From JAPKZH01 sp964537875 (GTDB taxonomy: Bacteria > Acidobacteriota > Aminicenantia > Aminicenantales > UBA4085): 64,000 nt of DNA. Of the stretch, positions 35,705 to 44,387 are shown piece by piece. The stretch spans positions 1-64,000 of the forward strand of contig CAZIDN010000013.1 in the NCBI GenBank assembly GCA_964537875.1, read 5' to 3'. The translations under genes were made by a program, and so were the position numbers. Within the stretch, counting starts at the first letter, position 1, and the number at the start of each line of letters is the position of its first letter. A model generated the notes under the pieces. It saw nothing but the letters and a program-made list of their open reading frames with translations, made no database searches and had not been told where the DNA came from.

Positions 35705-37606
35705 ATGATGGGAATTAAATCCGCCTTTAATTCATTCGAAAGATTTCTCTTCAAAAGAGCCAACCAATTTATTATGGATTTATTCATTTTTGTTTTCTCT
35801 TTCTTTTTATCGTACATCATCCGTTTCGAGGGAATTCCGCCGGGCATGTATTTGAAGCAGTTTCTCTATTTCTTCCCCTATATCGCGCTGGCCCGCGTCT
35901 TGAGTTTTTTCTTTTTTTCCGTTTATTCAATCGTCTGGAGATATGTTTCGATCGTTGACGCTCGTTCGATTCTCAAAGCGACTTTGCCTGTCAGTTCGAT
36001 CTTGTTTTTGGGTCGCATCCTTCTTCCGGAAAAATTATCTTCGCTCCGGCTTCCTCTGACCGTCATCGCCTTGGAATTTATGTTTGTTCTTATGGGGACT
36101 TTGGGTGTTCGCATAGCGCGCAGGCTTTATTATGAAATGTCCGAGCGTGAACACCTTGGCAAAAGCGGGAACAACAAAAGCAGGAAACGTGTATTGCTTA
36201 TCGGGGCGGGGAATGCGGGAAATATGGTCATTAAGGAGATCAAACAGAGAATGGATCTCGGGTTTCAGGTTCTTGGATTTATCGACGATGACCCGAAAAA
36301 ATTAAATGCTATTATCCAGGGAATAAAAGTCCTGGGCAATACGGCCCAGATTCCGGAATTCGCAGAAAAATTGAATGTCGAAGAAATCATTATTTCCATC
36401 GCGAACGCGACTTCGAAAGAAATCAGAAGAATCGCGCAACTGTGCGAGGGATCGAGAGTTAAGGTAAAGATCGTCCCCGGCCTTTTCGAGATGCTCGACG
36501 ACCGGATCAAGATATCCAAGATTCGGGAGATCAACATCGACGATCTCTTGGGCCGCAGTCTAGTAACCTTCGAGAGCCATCTCCCCGAGGTCATCAATAT
36601 TTATAGGGACAAACGCATCATGGTGACGGGGGCCGGGGGTTCCATTGGGTCCGAGCTATGCCGTCAGTTGTCCGTTCTCTGGCCGAAGGAACTGATCTTG
36701 CTCGATAAGGACGAAAACAGCATATACGAAATAGACACGGATCTTAACTCCGCGGCCCGCAACTGCCAATTGAGACCGCTGATAACCAACCTCAAAAATT
36801 ACGATCGGCTGGACGACATTTTCGGTAATTACCGTCCGGAGGTCGTCTTTCACGCCGCGGCCCACAAGCACGTTCCGCTAATGGAATGCAATGTCTCTGA
36901 GGCCATCCTGAACAACGTCTGCGGCACGAAGAACGCGGCGATGCTGGCGGACAAGCACGGCATCGATCGATTCATTTTCATTTCTACAGACAAGGCGATC
37001 AATCCTACGAGCGTGATGGGGGCGTCCAAGAAGCTCGGGGAGATCCTCATCCAGGGGATCGCCGTGAACAGCGCGACGAGGTTCTCCTGCGTGAGGTTCG
37101 GCAACGTGCTGGGTAGCCGCGGAAGCGTCGTCCCTCTGTTCCAGAAACAGATCGCCATGGGCGGCCCCATAACCATCACTCACCCAGATATTAGGCGGTA
37201 CTTCATGTCCATCTCTGAAGCCGTCCAGCTGATCATCCAGGCCGGGACGATCGGCAACAAAGGCGAGATCTTCGTCCTGGACATGGGAGAGCCGATCAAG
37301 ATCAGCGATTTGGCGAAGGACCTGATCAAGCTGTCGGGATATGATGAAGACGATATCGAGATCAAGTATGTCGGGCTGAGGCCGGGAGAAAAGCTGTTCG
37401 AAGAGATTCTAGTCGATGAAGAGAGGACTAAAGCGACGAAGTTCGAAAAGATCTTCATCGCACCGCCGGTCGAAAACGGAAAAAACGACTTCCAGGAAAA
37501 ACTGAATGAGATCATAGAAGCCGCCCAGAAGGGCGAAGACGGACGGATCATCGAAGCTTTGAGGGAAGCGGGAATCGGCTACAGCGGAGACAGACGGGAA
37601 GCCTAG
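35705..37606 (+). CDS. pglF: UDP-GlcNAc 4,6-dehydratase (PglF/WbpM/CapD type)
   Basis: This 633-residue membrane enzyme has four N-terminal helices (about 18-140), a first Rossmann domain (RVLLIGAGNAGNMVIKEI, about 162-179) and a catalytic short-chain dehydrogenase domain (MVTGAGGSIGSELCRQL, about 305-321). FISTDKAINPTSVMGASKKL carries Met in place of the usual catalytic Tyr, as in the PglF/FlaA1 group. It converts UDP-GlcNAc to the 4-keto-6-deoxy sugar. With pglE and pglD it completes a UDP-N,N'-diacetylbacillosamine route feeding pglC. Confidence 0.9.
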   Translation: MMGIKSAFNSFERFLFKRANQFIMDLFIFVFSFFLSYIIRFEGIPPGMYLKQFLYFFPYIALARVLSFFFFSVYSIVWRYVSIVDARSILKATLPVSSILFLGRILLPEKLSSLRLPLTVIALEFMFVLMGTLGVRIARRLYYEMSEREHLGKSGNNKSRKRVLLIGAGNAGNMVIKEIKQRMDLGFQVLGFIDDDPKKLNAIIQGIKVLGNTAQIPEFAEKLNVEEIIISIANATSKEIRRIAQLCEGSRVKVKIVPGLFEMLDDRIKISKIREINIDDLLGRSLVTFESHLPEVINIYRDKRIMVTGAGGSIGSELCRQLSVLWPKELILLDKDENSIYEIDTDLNSAARNCQLRPLITNLKNYDRLDDIFGNYRPEVVFHAAAHKHVPLMECNVSEAILNNVCGTKNAAMLADKHGIDRFIFISTDKAINPTSVMGASKKLGEILIQGIAVNSATRFSCVRFGNVLGSRGSVVPLFQKQIAMGGPITITHPDIRRYFMSISEAVQLIIQAGTIGNKGEIFVLDMGEPIKISDLAKDLIKLSGYDEDDIEIKYVGLRPGEKLFEEILVDEERTKATKFEKIFIAPPVENGKNDFQEKLNEIIEAAQKGEDGRIIEALREAGIGYSGDRREA

Positions 37607-37645
37607 CTTCCAGAAAGAGCGTGCGCAAGTCACCTCTTCATCGGA

Positions 37646-37856
37646 AAGATCAAGCGATTTTTCGATTTCACGATTTCTGCCCTTGTGCTTCTTCTAAATC
37701 TTCTGCTTTGGCCGGAATCAGCGGAATATGCATTTTATCGCTCTATTGGTTAAAATCGGCTCGGAAGGTCCCGTTATTTATAGCCAAGAACGGGTTGGTA
37801 AACATGTATCTATTTTTCCATTTCATAAATTCCGGTCCATGATCGAGGGCGCCTAA
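37646..37856 (+). pseudogene. Remnant of a second sugar-phosphate transferase
   Basis: Two frames together give the N-terminus of an undecaprenyl-phosphate sugar-phosphate transferase. The first is KRFFDFTISALVLLLNLL (from 37646). After a frameshift comes VKIGSEGPVIYSQERVG, then FPFHKFRSM and a stop at 37856. The catalytic half (DELP, GPRP) is missing. It follows pglF directly, where loci of this type often keep the initiating transferase, so it may be the ancestral copy replaced by the gene at 32711. Confidence 0.75.
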
Positions 37857-37932
37857 GAGAACTAATCCCTCCGGGCCGAGGAGAACGATCAAAGGATTAC
37901 GGACATCGGATGGTTCCCGAGAAAGCTTCATA

Positions 37933-40050
37933 GTGAGTTGCTATTTTATCAGAGACAATAAGTGGGGCAGAAGATTTTTGTTTCTTTGCTATGCGGCGGG
38001 TCTGATATTTTTCTATTACAAATATGTTCCCCTCGTAATACCATTTCAGATTATTCTCCTTCCCATCTTATGTTTTGCGGCCATCCTCGCCTGGGCAGAT
38101 ATTCGGGCAGGAACCTTATTTTTTATTTTTACTTTTCCCCTCATTAACAACCTCCCCTACTTCTTCGGCATTTATGAACCCCTGCCTCATGCCCCAACGG
38201 CGCTTGTTCTCTTTTTATTCTTTTTCCTCGGCTATCTTTTTCGCCGGGGATCCTTCAAAACAGAATATCACTTCGATCAAACCATTGTTAAGCCTATCGC
38301 TTTATTTTCTCTTTTAATTTTCACATCCGGCCTTATCACGTTTTCCCGCTATGCGAATTTTTATCCCTTTTTATCCGATTCTATCTATGAACTTAAAACA
38401 AATGTCTTAGGAACAGCCGCCGGTGGGGCCATCATGAGCATTGTCTTTAACTCCTTGAATTATCTCTCCGGCTTTGCCTTCTTCCTCATTCTTTTAAAGA
38501 CCATAAAGTCTAAAGCCTTCAAAAAAAAAATATGCATCCTTATCCTTGTGAGCACATTTCTATCGCTAAGCTTTGGCATGTATCAACGCTTTGGAAACCC
38601 CAAAATCGGGAATAACCCCATTAGCATCCAACAGGGACTGATCAACGCGACATTTAAAGATGCGCTTTCGTTCGGAGGATATCTTTCCATCATAATGCCG
38701 CTGATCTTGAGCTTAGGATTAGTCTTTCCTGGTCTAACACGAATTTGTTATTTCCTTATCTTCGCACTTTCAGGATATTTGATTCTTTTTACGGGATCAA
38801 AAACCGGCTTCTTCAGCCTTTTGCTTTCCCTATCGCTATTTATAGGAATGGCTTTCGTTATTATTATTCAAAAAAATAAATTACGCATTTTCTCATTTAA
38901 AAAAATCCGTGCCGCTTCCGTCGTCCTTTTTATTTTGCTGATCACATCTGTTCTCTTGGTCATCCACTATAACGAATTTATATTTAAAGAAATGCGTAAA
39001 TCAACCACGATCCAACGGACGATGGTGATGAGTACATTCTTTAAATTCGGAGGAAGAACTGAAACTCTGTGGAAAATGGCCGTAGTCATGATAAAAAATT
39101 ATCCTCTAACTGGAGTCGGAATTGGCGGCTATATTATTGAAGTGTCCAATTATTATGAAATATATCAAATAACTCAATGGCAACCCGAATCCGCAGAAAA
39201 CTACATTCTTCAAGCTGGATCGGAACTGGGATTTGTAGGCCTTTTTTTGATCCTTTGGATCTTCTGGGAAATATTGAAACAGATAAAAAGGAGCTATAAA
39301 GAAGTTCCCCCGAATGAACCCTTCAAAATTCTCCTCATCGGAGCTATAGCGGGGATTTTGGCTTTTCTCCTCAACATCCAAACGCACTCTTATATCGGTA
39401 GCTATGAAATCGGATATACTTTCTGGTTACTTGTGGGATTGATCTACGGCCTGTCTAACATCCATCAGCCAGAGATGCAAGACGGGCAAAATAAAGCCTC
39501 GGCCGGGGGGGGGCCCGCCTCCGTCCGGAAACCGCTTTTTACAGGACGGTTCAAAGTCTTGGCAGCCGCTCTCTTAATTTTCTATAGTACCGTCCATCTC
39601 TGGAATTCCACCCACACCCTATCCCTGAAAAGCAGATCAGAGCGATTCGGGATAAAACAAGAATTCGGCCTGGATAAACTCGAAAAGACCAAGGACGGAC
39701 GGGAATTCCGATGGACGAGAAGCTATGGGGGCATGACCTTCAAAGTCGAAAAGCCCGTAATGGTGCTTCCCCTCCATGCCGCCCATCCGGATATTCAAAA
39801 AAAGCCGGTGAAGATCAAAATTTATCTAATCAAAAATTTCTTCAAGCAAAAAAAGCTCCTAAAAGAAATCAGCCTGGCCCAAAGTGATTGGCAGGCTGTG
39901 ACGTTATCCATTCCCGAAGAAGTGGGCAACGAGGTTATCCTTCTCATCAAAGTCAGCCGGACTTGGAATCCCTTAAAAACGATCGGAACGCCCGATCCTC
40001 GCAACCTGGGCGTGGCGATCGGCCGGATCGAATTTAAAGATAAAATTTGA
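37933..40050 (+). CDS. O-antigen polymerase/ligase-like membrane protein with C-terminal soluble domain
   Basis: This 705-residue protein (GTG start) has about 11 hydrophobic segments to residue 500. It shows the Wzy_C-type features TGSKTGFFSLLLSL and MIKNYPLTGVGIGGYI, plus a late loop WQPESAENYILQAGSELGFVG. A further helix (about 538-556) leads to a soluble C-terminal domain of about 150 residues that looks beta-rich. AT-rich codon use differs from purF downstream. Ligase or polymerase identity cannot be decided. It is one of three full-length Wzy/WaaL-like proteins here, besides the partial one at 63260. Confidence 0.7.
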   Translation: MSCYFIRDNKWGRRFLFLCYAAGLIFFYYKYVPLVIPFQIILLPILCFAAILAWADIRAGTLFFIFTFPLINNLPYFFGIYEPLPHAPTALVLFLFFFLGYLFRRGSFKTEYHFDQTIVKPIALFSLLIFTSGLITFSRYANFYPFLSDSIYELKTNVLGTAAGGAIMSIVFNSLNYLSGFAFFLILLKTIKSKAFKKKICILILVSTFLSLSFGMYQRFGNPKIGNNPISIQQGLINATFKDALSFGGYLSIIMPLILSLGLVFPGLTRICYFLIFALSGYLILFTGSKTGFFSLLLSLSLFIGMAFVIIIQKNKLRIFSFKKIRAASVVLFILLITSVLLVIHYNEFIFKEMRKSTTIQRTMVMSTFFKFGGRTETLWKMAVVMIKNYPLTGVGIGGYIIEVSNYYEIYQITQWQPESAENYILQAGSELGFVGLFLILWIFWEILKQIKRSYKEVPPNEPFKILLIGAIAGILAFLLNIQTHSYIGSYEIGYTFWLLVGLIYGLSNIHQPEMQDGQNKASAGGGPASVRKPLFTGRFKVLAAALLIFYSTVHLWNSTHTLSLKSRSERFGIKQEFGLDKLEKTKDGREFRWTRSYGGMTFKVEKPVMVLPLHAAHPDIQKKPVKIKIYLIKNFFKQKKLLKEISLAQSDWQAVTLSIPEEVGNEVILLIKVSRTWNPLKTIGTPDPRNLGVAIGRIEFKDKI

Positions 40051-40214
40051 GGATTTGGCATCGCGTTTTTTCAATTTTTTCTTCTCCTATTCAATCCTCC
40101 CTCTTCCTCTCCTTTTCAATGCCTTACTCTAATGTCCACCGCTTTTAGGTAAGGCGCCCGCCCTCGTATTTTTCTATCCCGTATCAAATCCTTTATTAAA
40201 AGCCAAAAAAATAC

Positions 40215-40234
40215 TATAATATTTCTTCTATAAT
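40215..40234 (+). promoter_or_regulatory. Twin -10 boxes upstream of purF
   Basis: Two perfect TATAAT hexamers occur at 40215-40220 and 40229-40234 in an AT-rich stretch 26-45 bp before the ATG at 40260. No good -35 is seen for either. A weak CGAGG ribosome-binding site lies at 40244-40248. Confidence 0.4.
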
Positions 40235-40259
40235 CTGTAACTTCGAGGTTTTTTTATTC

Positions 40260-41729
40260 ATGTGCGGTGTGATCGGTATCTTCAGCAACGGCCACGTTTT
40301 CCGTGACCTCTACCAGGGGCTGCTGGCCATCCAGCACCGGGGGCAGGACGCGGCCGGCATCATCACCTACGACGGCCGTTTCCATACCAAAAAAGGCAAC
40401 GGGCTAGTCCGAGATATCTTCACCGCCGAGCATACCCAGCGCCTGACCGGCAACATCGGCCTCGGCCACACCCGCTACCCCACAATCGGCGGCGGCCGGG
40501 GCGAGGATGCCCAGCCCTTCCAGGTCAATTCGCCGTTCGGGATTATCATGGCCCACAACGGCAACGTCGTCAATTACGCTGAGCTCAAAAAGCTCCTCTT
40601 CGAGAAATACCATCGCCTCCTCAACTCCGACAACGACGTCGAGAGCATTCTCAACGTCTTCGCCCAGGAGCTGGCCGACCAAAAAGTCCGGAAACTCAAG
40701 CCCGAGCACGTTTTCAAGGCCGTGGCCGGCGTTTTCAAGAAGGTCAAGGGGAGCTACTCGGTGGTGGCCTACATCGCCGAACAAGGGCTGGTCGCGTTCC
40801 GCGATCCTTACGGCATCAAGCCTCTTGTCTACGGCGTGCGGCACGACGGCATCTTACCTTCCTACGCCGTCGCCTCGGAAAGCGTCTCGCTCAACATCAT
40901 GAACTTCGGAGAGATCAAGAACATCGAGGCCGGCCAGGCGGTCTTTATCGACCAGGCCCGCAACTTCCATTCGCGCCATATCGCCCGGCGCCCGCATTCG
41001 CCCTGCCTGTTCGAATGGGTGTATTTTGCCCGCCCGGATTCGTTCATCGACGAGGTCAACGTCTATCGGTGCCGCGTCAACCTGGGCCGCCTCCTGGCCG
41101 AGGAGATCAAAAAACAAAACCTGCACATCGATGTCGTCGTCCCGGTCCCCGACTCGGCCCGCGATGCCGCTATCGAAATCGCCCGCAAGCTCGACCTGAA
41201 ATACCGCGAAGCCCTCGTCAAAAACCGCTATATCGGCCGGACCTTCATCATGCCGGACAACAACGAGCGCAAAACCTCGGTCCGGACCAAGCTCAACCCC
41301 ATCGCCGGCGAGTTCAAGGACAAGGACGTGCTGCTCGTCGACGACAGCATCGTCCGGGGCAACACCTCGCGGGCTATCATCGATATGGCCCGGGAGTGCG
41401 GGGCCAAGCATGTCTACTTCGCCGCCTATTCGCCGCCGCTCCGCTATCCCTGTGTCTATGGGATCGATATGCAGACCAGGACGGAATTCGTGGCTCGCCA
41501 TTCCGATGTCGAGCAGATCGCCAGGAAGATCGGCGCCGACAAGGTCATCTACCAAACGCTCGACAACCTGAAAAAGGCGGTCCGAATGGAGAACAAGAAG
41601 TTGAAGCAGTTCTGCGCGGCCTGCTTCGACGGATGCTACGTGACGGGGGACGTCACGCCTGAAATGCTCAAGACCATCGAGAAGGAGAGGAAGGCGATCC
41701 AGGAAAGCCAACTCGAGCTGAATATTTAG
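40260..41729 (+). CDS. purF: Amidophosphoribosyltransferase
   Basis: This 489-residue enzyme begins Met-Cys-Gly-Val, with Cys2 as the N-terminal nucleophile of the class II glutaminase domain exposed without a propeptide. It has the RHGQD-type motif HRGQDAAGI and the PRPP-binding loop VLLVDDSIVRGNTS (about 356-369) in the phosphoribosyltransferase domain. It catalyses the first step of purine synthesis in the cytoplasm. A cysteine-rich stretch near the C-terminus (FCAACFDGCYV) could ligate an iron-sulfur cluster, as in Bacillus-type PurF. It is a housekeeping gene embedded between glycan modules. Confidence 0.95.
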   Translation: MCGVIGIFSNGHVFRDLYQGLLAIQHRGQDAAGIITYDGRFHTKKGNGLVRDIFTAEHTQRLTGNIGLGHTRYPTIGGGRGEDAQPFQVNSPFGIIMAHNGNVVNYAELKKLLFEKYHRLLNSDNDVESILNVFAQELADQKVRKLKPEHVFKAVAGVFKKVKGSYSVVAYIAEQGLVAFRDPYGIKPLVYGVRHDGILPSYAVASESVSLNIMNFGEIKNIEAGQAVFIDQARNFHSRHIARRPHSPCLFEWVYFARPDSFIDEVNVYRCRVNLGRLLAEEIKKQNLHIDVVVPVPDSARDAAIEIARKLDLKYREALVKNRYIGRTFIMPDNNERKTSVRTKLNPIAGEFKDKDVLLVDDSIVRGNTSRAIIDMARECGAKHVYFAAYSPPLRYPCVYGIDMQTRTEFVARHSDVEQIARKIGADKVIYQTLDNLKKAVRMENKKLKQFCAACFDGCYVTGDVTPEMLKTIEKERKAIQESQLELNI

Positions 41730-41821
41730 CCGGGGAGATCTCCGGCGGACGATACCGCGATGGCACGAGAATCGTTTCGGGAAAATCCCCCTTGAGATTT
41801 CTCAGAGACTGAGGAGGAAGG

Positions 41822-42784
41822 ATGAGAGTTCTGATCACGGGAATCACCGGGTTCGCGGGCAGTCATCTCGCCGAATACATCCTGGCCCATCACCCGGACG
41901 TCCGCGTCTGCGGGATCGTCCGCTGGCGGAGCCGGATGGACAATATCTGCGGCATTACTGATAAAATCGAGCTCCACGAAGCCGATCTCAAAGACGTCGT
42001 TTCTCTCAGAAAATGCCTGGCCGAGATCAAGCCCGACCGCATCTTCCACCTGGCCGCCCAGAGCTTCGTCCCCACCTCCTGGAAACTGCCGGCCGAGACG
42101 TTCGCCATCAACGCCGTCGGCCAGATCAACCTCTTTGAGGCGCTGCTCAGCCTCAAGATGAATCCGCGGATCCAAGTCGCCGGATCGAGCGAAGAATACG
42201 GGCAAGTCTTTCCCGACGAGGTCCCGATGAAAGAGACCAACCCCCTCCGGCCGCTGAGCCCCTACGCCGTGAGCAAGGTCGCCCAGGACCTCCTGGCCTG
42301 GCAATATTTCCAAAGCTACGGGATGAAGACGGTCCGGACGCGCGGTTTCAACCACACCGGGCCGCGGCGCGGCGATGTCTTCGTCACCTCGAATTTCGCC
42401 AAACAGATCGCCGAGATCGAGAAAGGGAAGAGAGAGCCCGTGATCTATGTCGGCAATCTGGAGGCGAAGCGCGATTTTACCGATGTCCGCGACATCGTCC
42501 GCGCCTACTGGCTCAGCCTGGAAAAAGGCGAGCCCGGCGACGTCTACAATATCGGGACCGGCAAAGCCTATTCCATGCAGGAAGTCCTGGATATGCTCTT
42601 GGCGCTTAGCAAAACGAAGGTTAAGGTGAAAGTCGACCCGGCCAGGCTGCGGCCGTCGGACGTGCCCATCCTGTTATCGGATTCGAGCAAGTTCGTTTCG
42701 CTCACGGGGTGGAAGCCGGAGATCCCGTTGAAGCAGACGTTCAAAGACCTTTTGAACTACTGGCGCGGAAAAGTCGGAAAATAA
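41822..42784 (+). CDS. SDR-type GDP-sugar 4,6-dehydratase/epimerase
   Basis: This 320-residue extended short-chain dehydrogenase has an NAD-binding TGITGFAGSHLAE (6-18), an active-site SSEEYG (122-127) and Tyr148-x3-Lys152 in SPYAVSK. RTRGFNHTGPRRGDVFV is the sugar-nucleotide loop typical of the GDP-mannose dehydratase/reductase group. It is followed 31 bp later by a paralogue of the same type, so the pair may carry out dehydration and reduction of a GDP-hexose. AGGAGGAAGG at 41812-41821 is a strong ribosome-binding site. Confidence 0.8.
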   Translation: MRVLITGITGFAGSHLAEYILAHHPDVRVCGIVRWRSRMDNICGITDKIELHEADLKDVVSLRKCLAEIKPDRIFHLAAQSFVPTSWKLPAETFAINAVGQINLFEALLSLKMNPRIQVAGSSEEYGQVFPDEVPMKETNPLRPLSPYAVSKVAQDLLAWQYFQSYGMKTVRTRGFNHTGPRRGDVFVTSNFAKQIAEIEKGKREPVIYVGNLEAKRDFTDVRDIVRAYWLSLEKGEPGDVYNIGTGKAYSMQEVLDMLLALSKTKVKVKVDPARLRPSDVPILLSDSSKFVSLTGWKPEIPLKQTFKDLLNYWRGKVGK

Positions 42785-42815
42785 AAGAGGGGGTGGTCAC
42801 GACAAGAGTCCGGCG

Positions 42816-43796
42816 ATGACAAAGAAAAAAGTTCTGATCACGGGAGCGACAGGGTTTGTCGGCCGCCATCTCATCCATCGGCTCGCTTCGTCCCAGAAGC
42901 CGCGCACCGAAATCTTCGGCTCTTGTTTTCCGGAACGGCCCGAGCACTGCATCGACCTCTGCGCCCAATTCCCGGACTTGAAGCTTTTGCACCTGGACTT
43001 GCGCTCGGAAGATTCTGTCCGGGCGGCCGTCCAAAGCGTCAAGCCGGACTGGATTTTTCATCTCGCCGCCGTCTCTCAAGTCCGCCTGTCGTGGGAGAAC
43101 CGGCGGGAGACCATCGAAACGAATCTCCTGGGCACGCTCTACCTCTATGAGGCCGTCCGCACGTCCTCCCCCAAAACGCGGATCCTCTTTATCAGCTCCT
43201 CCGACGTCTATGGATGCCCGGCTCCAAAAAGAAGGACCTTCCGGGAAGAGGACCGGGGCTGCGCCGTCAGCCCATATGCCTTCAGCAAAATCAGCAGCGA
43301 GATTCTGAGCGGGTTCTATGCCGCGACCGAAAGACTGGACATCGTCATCGCCCGACCATTTCCCCATACCGGCCCCGGACAGAGCGCGGATTTCGTCTGC
43401 GGAGACTGGGCCCGTCAGATCGCCTTGATCGAAAAGCAAATCGGCATCCGTCCCCCGGTCATGACGGTGGGGAATCTGGAGATCCGACGGGACTTCTCAG
43501 ACGTCCGGGACATCGTCCGCGCCTACATCCTGCTCATGGACAACGGCCGCCGCGGCGAAATCTATAATGTCTGCTCGGGCCGGGCGACCTCCCTCCAAAA
43601 AATCCTCGACATTCTCCTGTCCCTCTCCTCCGTCAAGATCGAAGTCCGGGTCGACCCAACAAAAATCCGCAAGACGGATATCCCGTTCCTGGCCGGCAGC
43701 CGCCAAAAAATCAAAAAGGAAACGGGCTGGGAACCGCGCATCCCCCTGAAAAAGACGCTCAGCGATGTGCTGGAATATTGGAGAAAGAAGGTCTAG
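42816..43796 (+). CDS. SDR-type GDP-sugar dehydratase/reductase
   Basis: This 326-residue extended short-chain dehydrogenase has LITGATGFVGRHLIH (7-21), SSSDVYG (127-133) and Tyr154-x3-Lys158 in SPYAFSK. The sugar-binding stretch PFPHTGPGQSADFVC follows. It is parallel to the upstream paralogue along its length, including NLEIRRDFSDVRDIVRAY. GDP-6-deoxy-mannose reductase is one plausible role for this second enzyme, but the sequences do not settle the order of reactions. Confidence 0.8.
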   Translation: MTKKKVLITGATGFVGRHLIHRLASSQKPRTEIFGSCFPERPEHCIDLCAQFPDLKLLHLDLRSEDSVRAAVQSVKPDWIFHLAAVSQVRLSWENRRETIETNLLGTLYLYEAVRTSSPKTRILFISSSDVYGCPAPKRRTFREEDRGCAVSPYAFSKISSEILSGFYAATERLDIVIARPFPHTGPGQSADFVCGDWARQIALIEKQIGIRPPVMTVGNLEIRRDFSDVRDIVRAYILLMDNGRRGEIYNVCSGRATSLQKILDILLSLSSVKIEVRVDPTKIRKTDIPFLAGSRQKIKKETGWEPRIPLKKTLSDVLEYWRKKV

Positions 43797-43803
43797 CCGC
43801 CCC

Positions 43804-44194
43804 ATGGAACATCCGAAAAATCCACAAAAAATCCTGGTGACAGGAGGGGCCGGATATATCGGTTCGCTCCTCTGCGGAGAACTGCTCTTTCGCGGCCACC
43901 GGGTCATCGTCATCGACAATCTGACGTTCGGCGGGAACTCTCTCCTCGGCTACATGGCCCACCCCCATTTCGCTTTTCACAAGGCGGATGTCTGCGACAG
44001 GACGAGCATCGAGCCCTATTTCGCCGGGCGTCGAGGTGGAATACAAGGACCTCCATTTTGACGGCGATATGCGGGATATCAAGGTTTCGTTCGACAAGAT
44101 CGAGCGCGTCCTCGGCTATAAAGCGCAGATCTCGATCGAGGAGGGAATCAGGGAGATGGCCGAGGTCATCCAATCCGGCTTTCTCACGAAATAA
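43804..44194 (+). pseudogene. NAD-dependent epimerase with internal deletion
   Basis: The 5' part (43804 to about 44025) encodes an SDR N-terminus with ILVTGGAGYIGSLLCGE and VIVIDNLTFGGNSLLGY. Near 44026 it jumps, in another frame, to the C-terminal end of such a protein (VEYKDLHFDGDMRDIKVSF and GYKAQISIEEGIREM, stop at 44194). Around 180-200 central residues, including the Tyr-Lys catalytic pair, are missing. It therefore cannot be active. Confidence 0.75.
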
Positions 44195-44331
44195 GAATCC
44201 CCTGGCAGAAAAATAAAGACAAGTCTCGTCAGTCTCCGGATTGTGGCTTAATGAAAACGGAATAAATACCCTGACATAGTTATCGCAAACCCTGAAAGGT
44301 CGGGACAAGCTTCCCGGTTGAGTTTGTTGAG

Positions 44332-44359
44332 ATCGCCACATCGCTTCGTTCCTGGCGAT
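44332..44359. repeat. Hairpin related to the REP-like element
   Basis: ATCGCCA (44332-44338) pairs with TGGCGAT (44353-44359) across a 14-base loop. The motif GAGATCGCCAC and the following GCGATGGCA echo the element at 10713-10819. It lies just downstream of the 3' end of rfbB on the minus strand, where it could also act in RNA processing or termination. Confidence 0.4.
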
Positions 44360-44387
44360 GGCACTCAAATGGTTGGGTTGCTATCCG

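Noticed and set aside
40854..41711. Minus-strand frame opposite purF
   Set aside because: Shadow of a conserved enzyme in high-GC sequence.
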